Part shown: in pieces, positions 35,965 through 44,351 of the stretch
Position numbering within the stretch: position 1 is the first letter of the stretch
Layout: every line of letters begins with the position of its first letter
Assembly: GCA_040768665.1 (NCBI GenBank)
Contig: JAXGMN010000019.1
Coordinates: 62,001 to 126,000 of the forward strand
Origin: JABWBD01 sp040768665
Lineage (GTDB): Bacteria; Planctomycetota; Planctomycetia; Pirellulales; Thermoguttaceae
Reading direction: 5' to 3'
DNA length: 64,000 nucleotides
Position numbers and translations under genes: made by a program
Notes under the pieces: generated by a model
The model's database searches: none
The model's input: the letters and a program-made list of their open reading frames with translations, nothing else
Told to the model about the DNA's origin: nothing

Positions 35965-36813
35965 TCACCGGGCATTGCTATCGGCCGGTCGCGACGCCGT
36001 CTTCGTCTTCTCGAGTTCGGCGGCCTTCGTTTGGTCGGCCAACGCTTTTTCCGAAAGTCCCTTGCTCTGGTAGAGATAGCTGCGGACGCGGTACGACTCC
36101 GCATGGTCGGGACGTAATCGGATGGCCTCGGTCAGGTCATCCAGGGCCTCCTCCGATTGGCCGAGAAACACCCTTGCCAGTCCTCTGCCGAACCATGCTT
36201 CCGGATTGCCGGGTTCCAGCCGAATCGCTTCGCCGTAGTCCGCCACGAACTTGGGGTAGTCGTGTTTGCGTGCATGGATTTGACCGCGCAAAAGATAGAA
36301 GGTCGCCATGTTCGGCTGCAGTCGGATGGCTTCGGTCAGGTCGGCAATAGCATTGTCCTGTGCGTTCAACTGGAAAAAAACGCGGGCGCGATTGTACCAC
36401 GCCTTGGCCAGTTTCGGATCGAGCCGAATGGCTTCGCAGTAGTCGATAATCGCCTTGTCCAAGTTTCCCGCCAGGAGCATGGCGCTGCCGCGTCCGCAGT
36501 GGTAGTCGGCAACTTTCGGGGCTAGCCGGATCGCCTCGCTACAGTCGTCGATCGCCTTCTGGGCGTCGCCCCGGCGAAAATGGCACTCCGCTCGCTTGTG
36601 CCAGGCCGCGGCGTAACCCCCGTCGAGGCGAATTGCCTCGTCGAACGATGCGGCCGCTGCGTCCACCTGCTCTTTTTCCAATTGGCCCACCCCCCGGAGG
36701 TACGCTTCCACCGCACCGGAGGTTTCGGCAGCGAGGGTCGCCGCGCCCATGGCCAGGCAAACCAGTCCGACATTCCACGGGCTCAGAGCCCCATACGTTT
36801 TCGTTGCATCCAT
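35965..36813 (-). CDS. exported TPR-repeat protein
   Basis: A 282-residue protein with an N-terminal hydrophobic signal (VGLVCLAMGAATLAAE, about 14-30) and about six tandem TPR units. Each unit ends in the repeated EAIRL(D/A/Q/E/R)P signature. The repeats form a protein-binding solenoid, presumably in the periplasm. The C-terminal 20 residues are lysine-rich and disordered. No partner is apparent from the neighbours. Confidence 0.8.
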   Translation of the reverse strand: MDATKTYGALSPWNVGLVCLAMGAATLAAETSGAVEAYLRGVGQLEKEQVDAAAASFDEAIRLDGGYAAAWHKRAECHFRRGDAQKAIDDCSEAIRLAPKVADYHCGRGSAMLLAGNLDKAIIDYCEAIRLDPKLAKAWYNRARVFFQLNAQDNAIADLTEAIRLQPNMATFYLLRGQIHARKHDYPKFVADYGEAIRLEPGNPEAWFGRGLARVFLGQSEEALDDLTEAIRLRPDHAESYRVRSYLYQSKGLSEKALADQTKAAELEKTKTASRPADSNAR

Positions 36814-37291
36814 GCTTTCTGCTCCTTTTGCTGCGCCGCACGCTCGCCACCGTCAGGTTCGAGACTGCTGAAAATGGGGGCTCCCGCAACCGGTGGTGGG
36901 CTGACTTGACGACTGATGCGAAATGTCGCCGTGTCTCTCCCCTCATCAGACCAAGAGGAGGGGGAGGTTCCAGGATTATCCCGGCAGGGAAGGTTGCGAT
37001 CAAGGGAGGCTTTTTCAGCGGGCTGCTTTGGGCGTTATTCACGCGATCTGCGTGAGCCCGACGGGCCACGACCGGATAGCCGGTCTCACTTTCTCTAGGA
37101 GACACGGACGGAAGCTCACTGAGCAGTGAGCCGCCCGGGACGACGCGTCCCGCGAACCGGATAGCCGGTATTGATCGCGTAATCCGATAAGACCGATAGG
37201 ACACCATGCGCTGATTGCAGGAGGGCAACTGGTCCGGTAGGATGTGGCCTCTTGACTGCGGAAGATCTGCTTGATCCACGGGAGGTGTGCC
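36814..37291. other. 478-bp intergenic region with repeated small hairpins
   Basis: The gap lies between the divergent TPR gene and the secreted TIM-barrel gene. The hairpin ACCGG-ATAG-CCGGT occurs twice, at 37071-37084 and 37156-37169, separated by a CACTGAGCAGTGAG hairpin and a GGGACGACGCGTCCC hairpin. Clustered stem-loops in front of a gene may form a structured leader. No known riboswitch class is recognised. GGGAGG at the end is the ribosome site of the next gene. Confidence 0.5.
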
Positions 37292-39367
37292 ATGACCGTG
37301 ACCCGGTCGCAACGGGTCGATGTGGCGGTAACTTCTTGGTTTAGATTTCGTTGCCTTGCCATCGCGTTGCTGGCCGGCGTGGTCGTGCCGGCACGAGGCG
37401 CAGACCCCGCCCCGCCGAAGATCCCCCTTGATCCACTGGACTGCCGTTGGACATTCGGCAACCACGAGCCGATCTCGATGTACCGCCGCGCCGGCCGGCG
37501 CACGACCGGCGGCGTCGAGGGCAGTGCCCTCTGGCTTGAAGAGTGGCACCACTGGTTCGACAGCCAGGCGTGCACACGGTTGATGCAGGACCTCGGCCTG
37601 AACTTCCTGCACTGCCGATTCTACAAGGGGATGGGCTGGCAGTACGAGTCGCGCGATTTCCCCAACGTGAAACGGTTCGTGGAAAACTGTCACAAGCACG
37701 GGGTCCGCGTCCTGGCGTACATCCAATTCTCCACGCTCTATCCAGAAACCATGTTGAGCGAAGTACCCGATCTGGCGGAGTGGGCCGCTTTGGACGAACA
37801 TGGCAAAAAGCTTACCTGGAACGGCGTCTACTATCGCTGGATGCCGTGCAGCAACCATCCGGACTTCGAAGCGTATCTGAAGAAGATGATCCGCATCGCC
37901 GTGGTCGAGGGGGGCTTTGACGGCGTCATGTTCGACAACTGCCACGTGCCGCCCTGTTATTGCCCACGCTGCGTGCGGCTCTTCCGCGAGCATCTTGCCC
38001 TCGTGCCGAATCCCGACGATCGCTTCGGCATGCCGACGGTGGCCCACGTGGAGCCGCCGGCGCTGGGTTCCTCCGGCTTCGGCGAAATTCAAGACCCGAT
38101 TCGCCAGGAGTGGGTTCGGTTCCGCTCGAAGCGGGTGTCGGATCTGTATCACCGGCTGGACCGGTACACGAAGGACTGCAAGCCGTCCGCCATTTTCAGC
38201 GGGAACATCCAGAACATCCGCCGGGCCGACATGGCCGGAAAGGCGGGCCTGAACATGGCCGACCTGGCCGATTGTTTCGACATCTTCGTCTCGCAGTCGG
38301 GCAACGCCCCGGGAGTGCAAGGCGACTCGATCATCAACCGAGTCCGCGAACTCAAGCTGGCCGAGGCCCTGCGGACGTCCATCCTCGCGCTGTGCGACAG
38401 TGATGCCGGTGGAACCGCCGCTTCCGAACCGAAGGGCGATTCGCTCGCGCTGGTCGAAGACGCCGTGTTCGGCGGCATTCCGACCGACCGCACGGTTTTC
38501 AAGCCGGACCCGCAGATGGTCTCGCCCAAGCGACTGGCCGTACACCGCGACCTGCTCCGCCGATTCGACCAGACGGTCCGCGCGGGACGCGAGGGCCTGG
38601 CGGCGCCGAGCTTCACGCCCGTCAAGGTGCTCTACTCGCACGAGGCGATGATGCTCTCGGAAGAATCGTACCAGGCGGTTCTCGCGACGGAGGAGATCCT
38701 CTTCCGGCATCATGTTCCGTACGGATTGCTTCTGACGTCGGCCGAAGCGCCGCTCGCGATTCCCGACGATTGCGAGGTCCTGATCGTGCCGGACGTGCGT
38801 TGCCTGACCGACGTGCAGATCGATGCGCTCGCGCGTTTCGCCCGGACCGGCAGCCGGATGATCGTCACCGGACAGTCGGGCAGGTACGATGCCGATTACC
38901 GGCAGAGACGCGACAATCCGCTGGCCAAGGCGATGGAAGGGCTCGCCAACGTGGTGCGGCGAGACGAAGTCGACGCCGCTCCGGTGAAGAGTTCCTCGTG
39001 GACGATCAAAGTTGGTCCGCCCACGCAGGATGCGCGGCGTCTGATGGCGGACCTGGCTTCTCTTTGGTCGCCGCCGGTCCGCGTCCACGCTCCGCCGAGC
39101 GTCTTCGCGGAAATCAAGCGCAACGAGAACGGCCTGTACGTCCACCTGGTGAATTACGATCGCAGCGCGTCGGTGTCGGGCGCGAGGGTCGAGTTCGCTG
39201 TGGATCAAGTCAAGCTGGGCGCGTGCACCGTTGCCGTCCCCATGGAAGAGCGCATGGCGGCGACGGTCTCGACCGGTGCGTCGGAGTCGGGCTGGCAGGC
39301 GATCACCGTTCCCGCGTTCACGGAGTACGCCGTGGTCACTGCCGAGCCCCCGTCGGCGCCGCAGTGA
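37292..39367 (+). CDS. secreted TIM-barrel protein with beta-galactosidase trimerisation-like domain
   Basis: A 691-residue protein starting at ATG 37292 (GGGAGG 6 nt upstream) with a signal peptide ending near VVPARGA. Residues 60-400 look like a glycosidase barrel (FLHCRFYKGMG, GVRVLAYIQFSTLYPE, GFDGVMFDNCHVPPCYCPRC). Residues 430-560 resemble the trimerisation/glutamine-amidotransferase-like domain of GH42 enzymes (PDVRCLTDVQIDALARFARTG). A C-terminal beta domain follows. It is probably a carbohydrate-active enzyme of a poorly characterised class. A CYCPRC cysteine pair could bind metal. Confidence 0.7.
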   Translation: MTVTRSQRVDVAVTSWFRFRCLAIALLAGVVVPARGADPAPPKIPLDPLDCRWTFGNHEPISMYRRAGRRTTGGVEGSALWLEEWHHWFDSQACTRLMQDLGLNFLHCRFYKGMGWQYESRDFPNVKRFVENCHKHGVRVLAYIQFSTLYPETMLSEVPDLAEWAALDEHGKKLTWNGVYYRWMPCSNHPDFEAYLKKMIRIAVVEGGFDGVMFDNCHVPPCYCPRCVRLFREHLALVPNPDDRFGMPTVAHVEPPALGSSGFGEIQDPIRQEWVRFRSKRVSDLYHRLDRYTKDCKPSAIFSGNIQNIRRADMAGKAGLNMADLADCFDIFVSQSGNAPGVQGDSIINRVRELKLAEALRTSILALCDSDAGGTAASEPKGDSLALVEDAVFGGIPTDRTVFKPDPQMVSPKRLAVHRDLLRRFDQTVRAGREGLAAPSFTPVKVLYSHEAMMLSEESYQAVLATEEILFRHHVPYGLLLTSAEAPLAIPDDCEVLIVPDVRCLTDVQIDALARFARTGSRMIVTGQSGRYDADYRQRRDNPLAKAMEGLANVVRRDEVDAAPVKSSSWTIKVGPPTQDARRLMADLASLWSPPVRVHAPPSVFAEIKRNENGLYVHLVNYDRSASVSGARVEFAVDQVKLGACTVAVPMEERMAATVSTGASESGWQAITVPAFTEYAVVTAEPPSAPQ

Positions 39368-39501
39368 GCAATTGGGAACGCCCTCCGGTGTTGCCGGAAA
39401 CCCGCTTGAACCGCCCTCGCCTTTGCGGCTACGATATTCCTTGAGCCGGGTGCCATCTCCGGGGCCCCGTGCGTTTCCTTCACAACACAAAGGAAGACTT
39501 C

Positions 39502-40386
39502 ATGACCGCTCCAGCAAGAGACAACGCTTCAAAACTCGGACGCCGCCAACTCCTGCAGGCCGTGGCCGGTGGAGCCGTAGCCACTTGTGGCCTCGGCGCC
39601 GCTCGTGCCGACGACACGCCGTCTAAACGCAAAGGCCGCATCCGCCAGGCCGCGTGCCCCGGTGTGTTCGGAAGGAAGATGCCGCTGGAGCAAAGGTGTC
39701 GCCTGGCCGTTCAACTGGGGCTTGAGGGTATCGATTTCATCGACTCCAAGGACTGGCCCACGCTCAAAGAGCACGGCTTGATCTGCACGATGGTCCGCAG
39801 TCATAGCCTGACCAAGGGGCTCAATCGCAAGGAGAACCATGAAGAGTGCCTGGCAAAGATCCGCGAGGGGATCGAGGCCGCCGCTGCCGCCGGCTATCCC
39901 AACGTGATCTGCTTCTCGGGCAATCGCGACGGACTGGACGATGAGACCGGTCTGGTCAACTGCGCGGAAGGATTGAAGAAGGTGGCGGGGCTGGCGGAGC
40001 AGAAGAAGATTACGTTGGCGATGGAACTGCTCAACTCGAAACGCAACCACAAGGATTACCAGTGCGATCGGACCGCTTGGGGCGTCGAGATGTGCAAGCG
40101 GGTCGGCAGCGAGCGCGTGAAACTCCTGTACGACATCTACCATATGCAGGTGCAAGAGGGCGACGTGATCGCCACGATTCGGGAGTTTGTCGACTTTTTC
40201 TCGCATATCCATACGGCCGGAGTCCCGGGCCGCCACGAGATCGGCGACGACCAGGAACTGTACTATCCGGCCATCATGCGAGCGATCGCCGAAACGAAGT
40301 TCGACGGCTTTGTCGCCCACGAGTACAGCCCGACGCGCGACCCGGCCGAGTCGCTCAAGCAGGCGGTCGAGATCTGCGACGTGTGA
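39502..40386 (+). CDS. Tat-exported hydroxypyruvate isomerase-like TIM-barrel protein
   Basis: A 294-residue protein starting at ATG 39502 (AAGGAAG upstream). The N-terminus SKLGRRQLLQAVAGGAV is a twin-arginine signal. The mature part is an AP-endonuclease-2-type barrel with metal-binding residues in MELLNSK, YDIYHMQ and HIHTAGVPGRHE. These match hydroxypyruvate isomerase/sugar-ketoisomerase relatives. It is followed by a strong terminator hairpin. It probably isomerises a small sugar or keto acid. Confidence 0.85.
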   Translation: MTAPARDNASKLGRRQLLQAVAGGAVATCGLGAARADDTPSKRKGRIRQAACPGVFGRKMPLEQRCRLAVQLGLEGIDFIDSKDWPTLKEHGLICTMVRSHSLTKGLNRKENHEECLAKIREGIEAAAAAGYPNVICFSGNRDGLDDETGLVNCAEGLKKVAGLAEQKKITLAMELLNSKRNHKDYQCDRTAWGVEMCKRVGSERVKLLYDIYHMQVQEGDVIATIREFVDFFSHIHTAGVPGRHEIGDDQELYYPAIMRAIAETKFDGFVAHEYSPTRDPAESLKQAVEICDV

Positions 40387-40412
40387 TCTCGTGCCGGCGA
40401 GCGGAAAGCTCA

Positions 40413-40446
40413 AGCAGCCCGGCTGCTCGGAAGCAGCCGGGCTGCT
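40413..40446 (+). terminator. intrinsic terminator-like hairpin
   Basis: AGCAGCCCGGCTGCT (40413-40427) and its exact reverse complement AGCAGCCGGGCTGCT (40432-40446) form a 15-bp stem with a 4-nt CGGA loop, followed by TTTGTT. It lies 27 bp after the stop of the isomerase-like gene. Each arm is itself nearly palindromic and matches the word found at 35889. Confidence 0.75.
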
Positions 40447-40612
40447 TTGTTGGCCGGACCACCATTTTCTTGACGCCAGGGCTCGGGGGCCGCAGGCCCT
40501 CTGCGGACAACCTCGATAATCATTCGTAACCGGCTAACGATTGACCGGCAGCCGTGGACGGAATATCCTTGGAGACCTATTGGACGTCGTCCAGTAGAGG
40601 AGACAGCCAAAT

Positions 40613-40709
40613 AAGAGGCCCTGACAGGACCGTTGCGGGCACCCTGGCTCTCTGCCGGTTCGCGATGATTTCGCAGCATGACCGCAAGCCAGTCCCGTTT
40701 TGTCAGGCG
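40613..40709 (-). repeat. dispersed hairpin element, copy C (diverged)
   Basis: On the minus strand it reads GCCTGACAAAACGGGACTGGC on the left. The diverged right half GGTGCCCGCAACGGTCCTGTCAGG pairs with the left arm. The core ends are recognisable (ACGGGACTGGC, GGTGCC). It lies just upstream of the DUF1559 gene at 40736. Confidence 0.75.
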
Positions 40710-40735
40710 ATTCCAATCCGTCCGGAGCAATCATC

Positions 40736-41659
40736 ATGGGTCGCAATCGGGGGTTTACGTTGGTGGAACTGCTGGTGGTCATCGCGATCATCGGTGTCTT
40801 GATTGCCTTGCTGTTGCCGGCAGTGCAGGCGGCCCGCGAGGCCGCACGCCGCACCCAGTGCAAGAACAACCTCAAGCAGATCGCCCTTGCCCTGCACAAC
40901 TACGCGGATTCGTTCAAGGTGTTTCCGCCCAGCAGCACCAGTGGTATTGGCAACGGGGTCTGGAATTATCCAGGGTCCGGCCCATCGGACCCCAGCATCC
41001 ATCTGCACAGCTTTGCCAGTCTGCTGCTGCCCTATCTGGAGCAGGGCAATGTCGCGGATCAGGTCAATTACAACGTGTCGGCGCTCGATCCGGCGAATCG
41101 CACGATTGCCTCGCAGATCTTGCCCTTTTACCGGTGCCCGAGCTACGCGGGAAAGGACTACAGTGACGAGCCCGTCTATGTCTCGACCGTCGGGTACGAC
41201 AAGTTCGCGATCCGCAACTACGTGGCTCTCGGCGCCCGGACCGTCGTGGGCCTGTCCGGCGCGATCCCGCCGGACGGTGTGATGTTTCCCGGGTCGAAGA
41301 CGGGATTTCGCGACGTGATCGACGGCACCTCGAACACGATCGCCTTCGCGGAGACCCGCGAGGAGCGGTCGGCGGTTTGGATCGACGGTACCAGCGCAGC
41401 CGTCGCGGCCCGTTGGACGGATCTGACCAGCCCCACGTACACGGGCGACACCGTGTCGATCAATCACACTCCTTATTTTCCCGGCGGCGTCTTCCCGAAT
41501 TCCATCGGGCAGGAGTATGGCCCGTCGAGCTTCCATCCGGGAGGCGCCCAGCACGCATTCGTCGACGGATCGGTCCAGTTCCTCAAGGAGACGATGGACG
41601 CGACCGTCTACGATGCCTTGACGACCCGGGCAGGCGGAGAAATCGTCGGCGAGTACTAG
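40736..41659 (+). CDS. DUF1559 prepilin-like secreted protein
   Basis: A 307-residue protein starting MGRNRGFTLVELLVVIAI with GGAG upstream. The prepilin peptidase site follows the Gly, and the helix leads into AAREAARRTQCKNNLKQI, the DUF1559 signature. The H-x9-DG motif near the end (FHPGGAQHAFVDGSVQF) completes the family. These proteins are greatly expanded in planctomycetes and are thought to be type IV pseudopilin-like secreted proteins. Confidence 0.93.
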   Translation: MGRNRGFTLVELLVVIAIIGVLIALLLPAVQAAREAARRTQCKNNLKQIALALHNYADSFKVFPPSSTSGIGNGVWNYPGSGPSDPSIHLHSFASLLLPYLEQGNVADQVNYNVSALDPANRTIASQILPFYRCPSYAGKDYSDEPVYVSTVGYDKFAIRNYVALGARTVVGLSGAIPPDGVMFPGSKTGFRDVIDGTSNTIAFAETREERSAVWIDGTSAAVAARWTDLTSPTYTGDTVSINHTPYFPGGVFPNSIGQEYGPSSFHPGGAQHAFVDGSVQFLKETMDATVYDALTTRAGGEIVGEY

Positions 41660-41759
41660 CATTGAGTTCATCGCAGGAGGTGGCGGGAATGCGATTGCTA
41701 CTCGTCCGGTTCCTGCGCTGGTTGACGTCCGGGCGCGTGCTTGCCTTCTTCTTCTTAGT

Positions 41760-41859
41760 AGAGCCTATCCCAAAACCGCCGGGAACTGGCTCATTTTGCG
41801 GAGTCTTCGGAGCAAAATGTGCCTGTCCCCCTCTCCTCGAAGGTCTTGGGATAGGCTCT
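41760..41859 (+). repeat. dispersed hairpin element, copy D
   Basis: Outer arms AGAGCCTATCCCAAAACC and GGTCTTGGGATAGGCTCT match at all but one position. The core contains GAACTGGCTCATTTTGC and GCAAAATGTGCCTGTCCCC, so it is close to copies A and B. It lies in the 484-bp gap between the DUF1559 gene and the Gfo/Idh/MocA gene, 48 bp from copy E. Confidence 0.92.
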
Positions 41860-41907
41860 TAGCCACCGATTGACAACTCGGTAAAAATCCTCACAATCAA
41901 TCACGTG

Positions 41908-42030
41908 GTAACCGTTCACGGGGCGGCCGGGGACTGGTCCATTTTTCGGCCAGTTGACGCATTTTCACGGTACAGACGACGCCCGAAAACATGGACCTGT
42001 CCCCCTCTCTTCCGCCCCGTGAACGGTTAC
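41908..42030 (+). repeat. dispersed hairpin element, copy E, with flanking direct repeats
   Basis: The 123-bp element has a perfect 19-bp terminal inverted repeat: GTAACCGTTCACGGGGCGG at 41908-41926 and its reverse complement at 42012-42030. The core is GGGGACTGGTCCATTTTTCGG on the left and CCGAAAACATGGACCTGTCC on the right. ATCACGTG flanks it directly on both sides (41900-41907 and 42031-42038), which looks like an 8-bp target-site duplication. The arms are unrelated to those of copy D only 48 bp away. Confidence 0.92.
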
Positions 42031-42143
42031 ATCACGTGGCCTGGCCGCGGGTTGTCTGCGGATCCGGTGAGGGAGAATTCCATCACCATTCCAACACTCC
42101 GCCATTCCATCACTCCCATCCTCCCCTGCAATAGGAGATCACG

Positions 42144-43298
42144 ATGACGGAACCGGCTGCGGCGGTTGTGGGGGCTGGTTTCATCGGGCCGGTGCATGTC
42201 GAGGCGCTGCGGCGGCTCGGCGTTCGGGTAACAGGCGTCCTCGGCTGTGATGCGGCCGAGTCGCAGCGGGCCTGCGAAGCCCAGCGGCTGGCCAAGGCCT
42301 ACGGCAGCCTGGACGAGGTGCTCGACGATTCGTCGGTTCAGGCCGTTCACCTCGCCGTGCCCAACGTATTGCACTACGAGTTTTCCAAACGGGTGATCGA
42401 GGCGGGCAAGCACGTCATGTGCGAAAAGCCGCTGGCCATGACGAGCCGGCAGTCGGCCGACCTGGTCGACCTGGCCAAGGGGAAGAAACTGGCGGCGGGC
42501 GTGTGCTACAACGTCCGCTTCTATCCGCTGAACCTCGAGGCCCGCGATCGGATCGCACAGGGCCAACTTGGCCGGGTTTTTGCCGTCAACGGCAGCTATG
42601 CCCAGGATTGGCTGTTTCACGAAACCGACTACAACTGGCGAGTGCTGGCCCAGCAAGGGGGCGAGCTCCGCGCGGTGGCCGATATTGGAACCCACTGGAT
42701 GGATTTGGTTACCTCGGTGACCGGCCTGGAAATCGAGGCGGTCCTCGCCGATCTCAAGACCGTTCACCCGGTGCGGAAACGCCCCAAGGGCGAAGTGGAA
42801 ACCTTCAGCGGCAAGCTCGGCGAACACCGCGAGACGGAGCCGGTCACGATCACCACCGAAGACTACGGCTGTATTCTATTCCGATTCCGCGGCGGGGCGC
42901 GAGGCAGTCTGTGGGTCTCGCAGATCACCGCGGGCCGGAAGAACTGCATCCGTTACGAGATCTCGGGCTCGAAGTGCGCCCTGGCATGGAACAGCGAATC
43001 GCCGAATCAGCTCTGGGTCGGAAGGCGCGACGCAGCGAACGAAACACTCATCCGCGATCCGGCCCTGGCCGGCCCGCTGGCTCGCGGCTTCATGAATTAC
43101 CCCGGGGGCCACAACGAAGGGTTTCCCGATACGTTCAAACAGTGTTTCCGCGCTTTCTACGACTACATCGCAGCGGCCGATTTTTCCGCGAAACCGCTCT
43201 TCCCCACCTTCGCCGAAGGGCACCGCGAGGTCGTTCTTTGCGAGGCGATTCTCGAGAGCCACCGCCGGCAGTCCTGGGTGAGCGTGGCAGAAGTGTAA
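42144..43298 (+). CDS. Gfo/Idh/MocA family sugar dehydrogenase (cytoplasmic)
   Basis: A 384-residue protein without a signal, with Rossmann motif VVGAGFIGPVH (8-18), the EKP motif in VMCEKPLAM and a C-terminal substrate domain with GTHWMDL. It should oxidise a sugar or inositol with NAD(P). AGGAG is found 8 nt upstream of ATG 42144. It is followed by the isomerase and ROK kinase genes in the same direction, separated only by hairpin element F. This suggests a catabolic operon for a modified sugar. Confidence 0.9.
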   Translation: MTEPAAAVVGAGFIGPVHVEALRRLGVRVTGVLGCDAAESQRACEAQRLAKAYGSLDEVLDDSSVQAVHLAVPNVLHYEFSKRVIEAGKHVMCEKPLAMTSRQSADLVDLAKGKKLAAGVCYNVRFYPLNLEARDRIAQGQLGRVFAVNGSYAQDWLFHETDYNWRVLAQQGGELRAVADIGTHWMDLVTSVTGLEIEAVLADLKTVHPVRKRPKGEVETFSGKLGEHRETEPVTITTEDYGCILFRFRGGARGSLWVSQITAGRKNCIRYEISGSKCALAWNSESPNQLWVGRRDAANETLIRDPALAGPLARGFMNYPGGHNEGFPDTFKQCFRAFYDYIAAADFSAKPLFPTFAEGHREVVLCEAILESHRRQSWVSVAEV

Positions 43299-43400
43299 GA
43301 GGCCCTAACAAAACGGGGACTGGCTCCGAGCCAAACATTCGCAAAACACGGAGAATAGGGGTCTTCGCGAGGTGCCTGTCCCCGTTTGGTTAGGGCCTCT
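43298..43400 (+). repeat. dispersed hairpin element, copy F
   Basis: Outer arms AGAGGCCCTAACAAAACGGG and CCCGTTTGGTTAGGGCCTCT pair with one mismatch. The core has GGGGACTGGCTCCGAGCC on the left and GAGGTGCCTGTCCCC on the right, with an inner CGGAGAATAGGGG segment. Its first base is the last base of the TAA stop codon of the upstream dehydrogenase gene. It could act as an intraoperonic attenuator. Confidence 0.92.
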
Positions 43401-43424
43401 AAAGCGCGGCCTCGGAGGCGAGCC

Positions 43425-44351
43425 ATGCAGCTTGGATTTGTCAGTGCCGTTTTCCCGGACCTGTCGCTTCAGGAGGTAGCCCATTTCGCGGCCTTCGAGG
43501 GGTTCTCCTGCGTGGAACTGATGTGCTGGCCTCCCGGCAAGGCCGAACGCCGCTACGCGGGCGTGACCCACGTCGATGTCGTCGGGCTCGATGCCTCGCG
43601 GGCCGCGGCCATCCAGGAGCTGATCGCCAAAGCCGGAATTCGCATCAGTTCGCTCGGCTACTATCCCAACCCGCTTTCGTCAGACCCATCCGAAGTCGAC
43701 GTTGCGACCAGGCACTTGCGGCGGGTCATTCTCGCTGCCGAGGTGCTCGAAGTCCGCACGGTGACCACGTTCATCGGCCGCGATCCCGACAAATCGATCG
43801 ACGCCGAGTGGCCGAGATTCCTCGAGGTCTGGCGGCCGCTGGTCCAGTTTGCGGAAGATCACGGCGTTCGGATCGGCATCGAGAATTGCCCGATGCTCTA
43901 CACGGCGGACGAGTGGCCGGGCGGGAAGAATCTGGCCTACTGCCCGGCCGTCTGGCGAAGGATGTTCGACGACATTCCGAACCCCAATTTCGGCCTCAAC
44001 TACGATCCGTCACACCTGGTCTGGCAGCAGATCGACCATATCGAGCCCTTAAACGAGTTCGCCGATCGGATCGTGCACGTCCACTTCAAGGATGCCCAGG
44101 TCGACCGGAGCCGGCTCAACGACGTCGGCATCCTGGCGACGCCGCTGGAATACCACCGGCCCGTGCTGCCGGGCCGCGGCGACGTCGACTGGCGGCGGTT
44201 CCTGGCAGCCCTGCGAAAAATCGGCTACCAGGGTCCGGCGTGCATCGAAGTGGAAGACCGTGAGTTTGAAGGCTCGCTGGCCGCTCGCCAGGACGCGCTC
44301 CGCCGCAGTGCCGCGTTTCTTCGACCACTATTGGAAGAGGTTTCCCCATGA
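43425..44351 (+). CDS. sugar phosphate isomerase/epimerase (TIM barrel)
   Basis: A 308-residue protein starting at ATG 43425 with GGAGG 6 nt upstream; the upstream open frame translates the hairpin element. It is an AP-endonuclease-2-like barrel with metal ligands in GIENCPML, NYDPSHL and HVHFKDA, and the Glu of CIEVED at the end. It should isomerise or epimerise a keto sugar. Its stop overlaps the start of the ROK kinase gene (ATGA), so both are translated together. Confidence 0.88.
   Translation: MQLGFVSAVFPDLSLQEVAHFAAFEGFSCVELMCWPPGKAERRYAGVTHVDVVGLDASRAAAIQELIAKAGIRISSLGYYPNPLSSDPSEVDVATRHLRRVILAAEVLEVRTVTTFIGRDPDKSIDAEWPRFLEVWRPLVQFAEDHGVRIGIENCPMLYTADEWPGGKNLAYCPAVWRRMFDDIPNPNFGLNYDPSHLVWQQIDHIEPLNEFADRIVHVHFKDAQVDRSRLNDVGILATPLEYHRPVLPGRGDVDWRRFLAALRKIGYQGPACIEVEDREFEGSLAARQDALRRSAAFLRPLLEEVSP

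Noticed and set aside
36539..39490. Minus-strand open frame of 983 codons opposite the secreted barrel gene
   Set aside because: It is antisense to a gene with a signal peptide and domain-like sequence. Its own translation is rich in Arg, His and Gly without any family pattern. Long antisense frames are common in GC-rich DNA.
41690..41862. Plus-strand frame ending in GTGSFCGVFGAKCACP-like sequence
   Set aside because: The cysteine-rich tail is the translation of hairpin element D; similar peptides arise from copies A and B, so it is not a gene.
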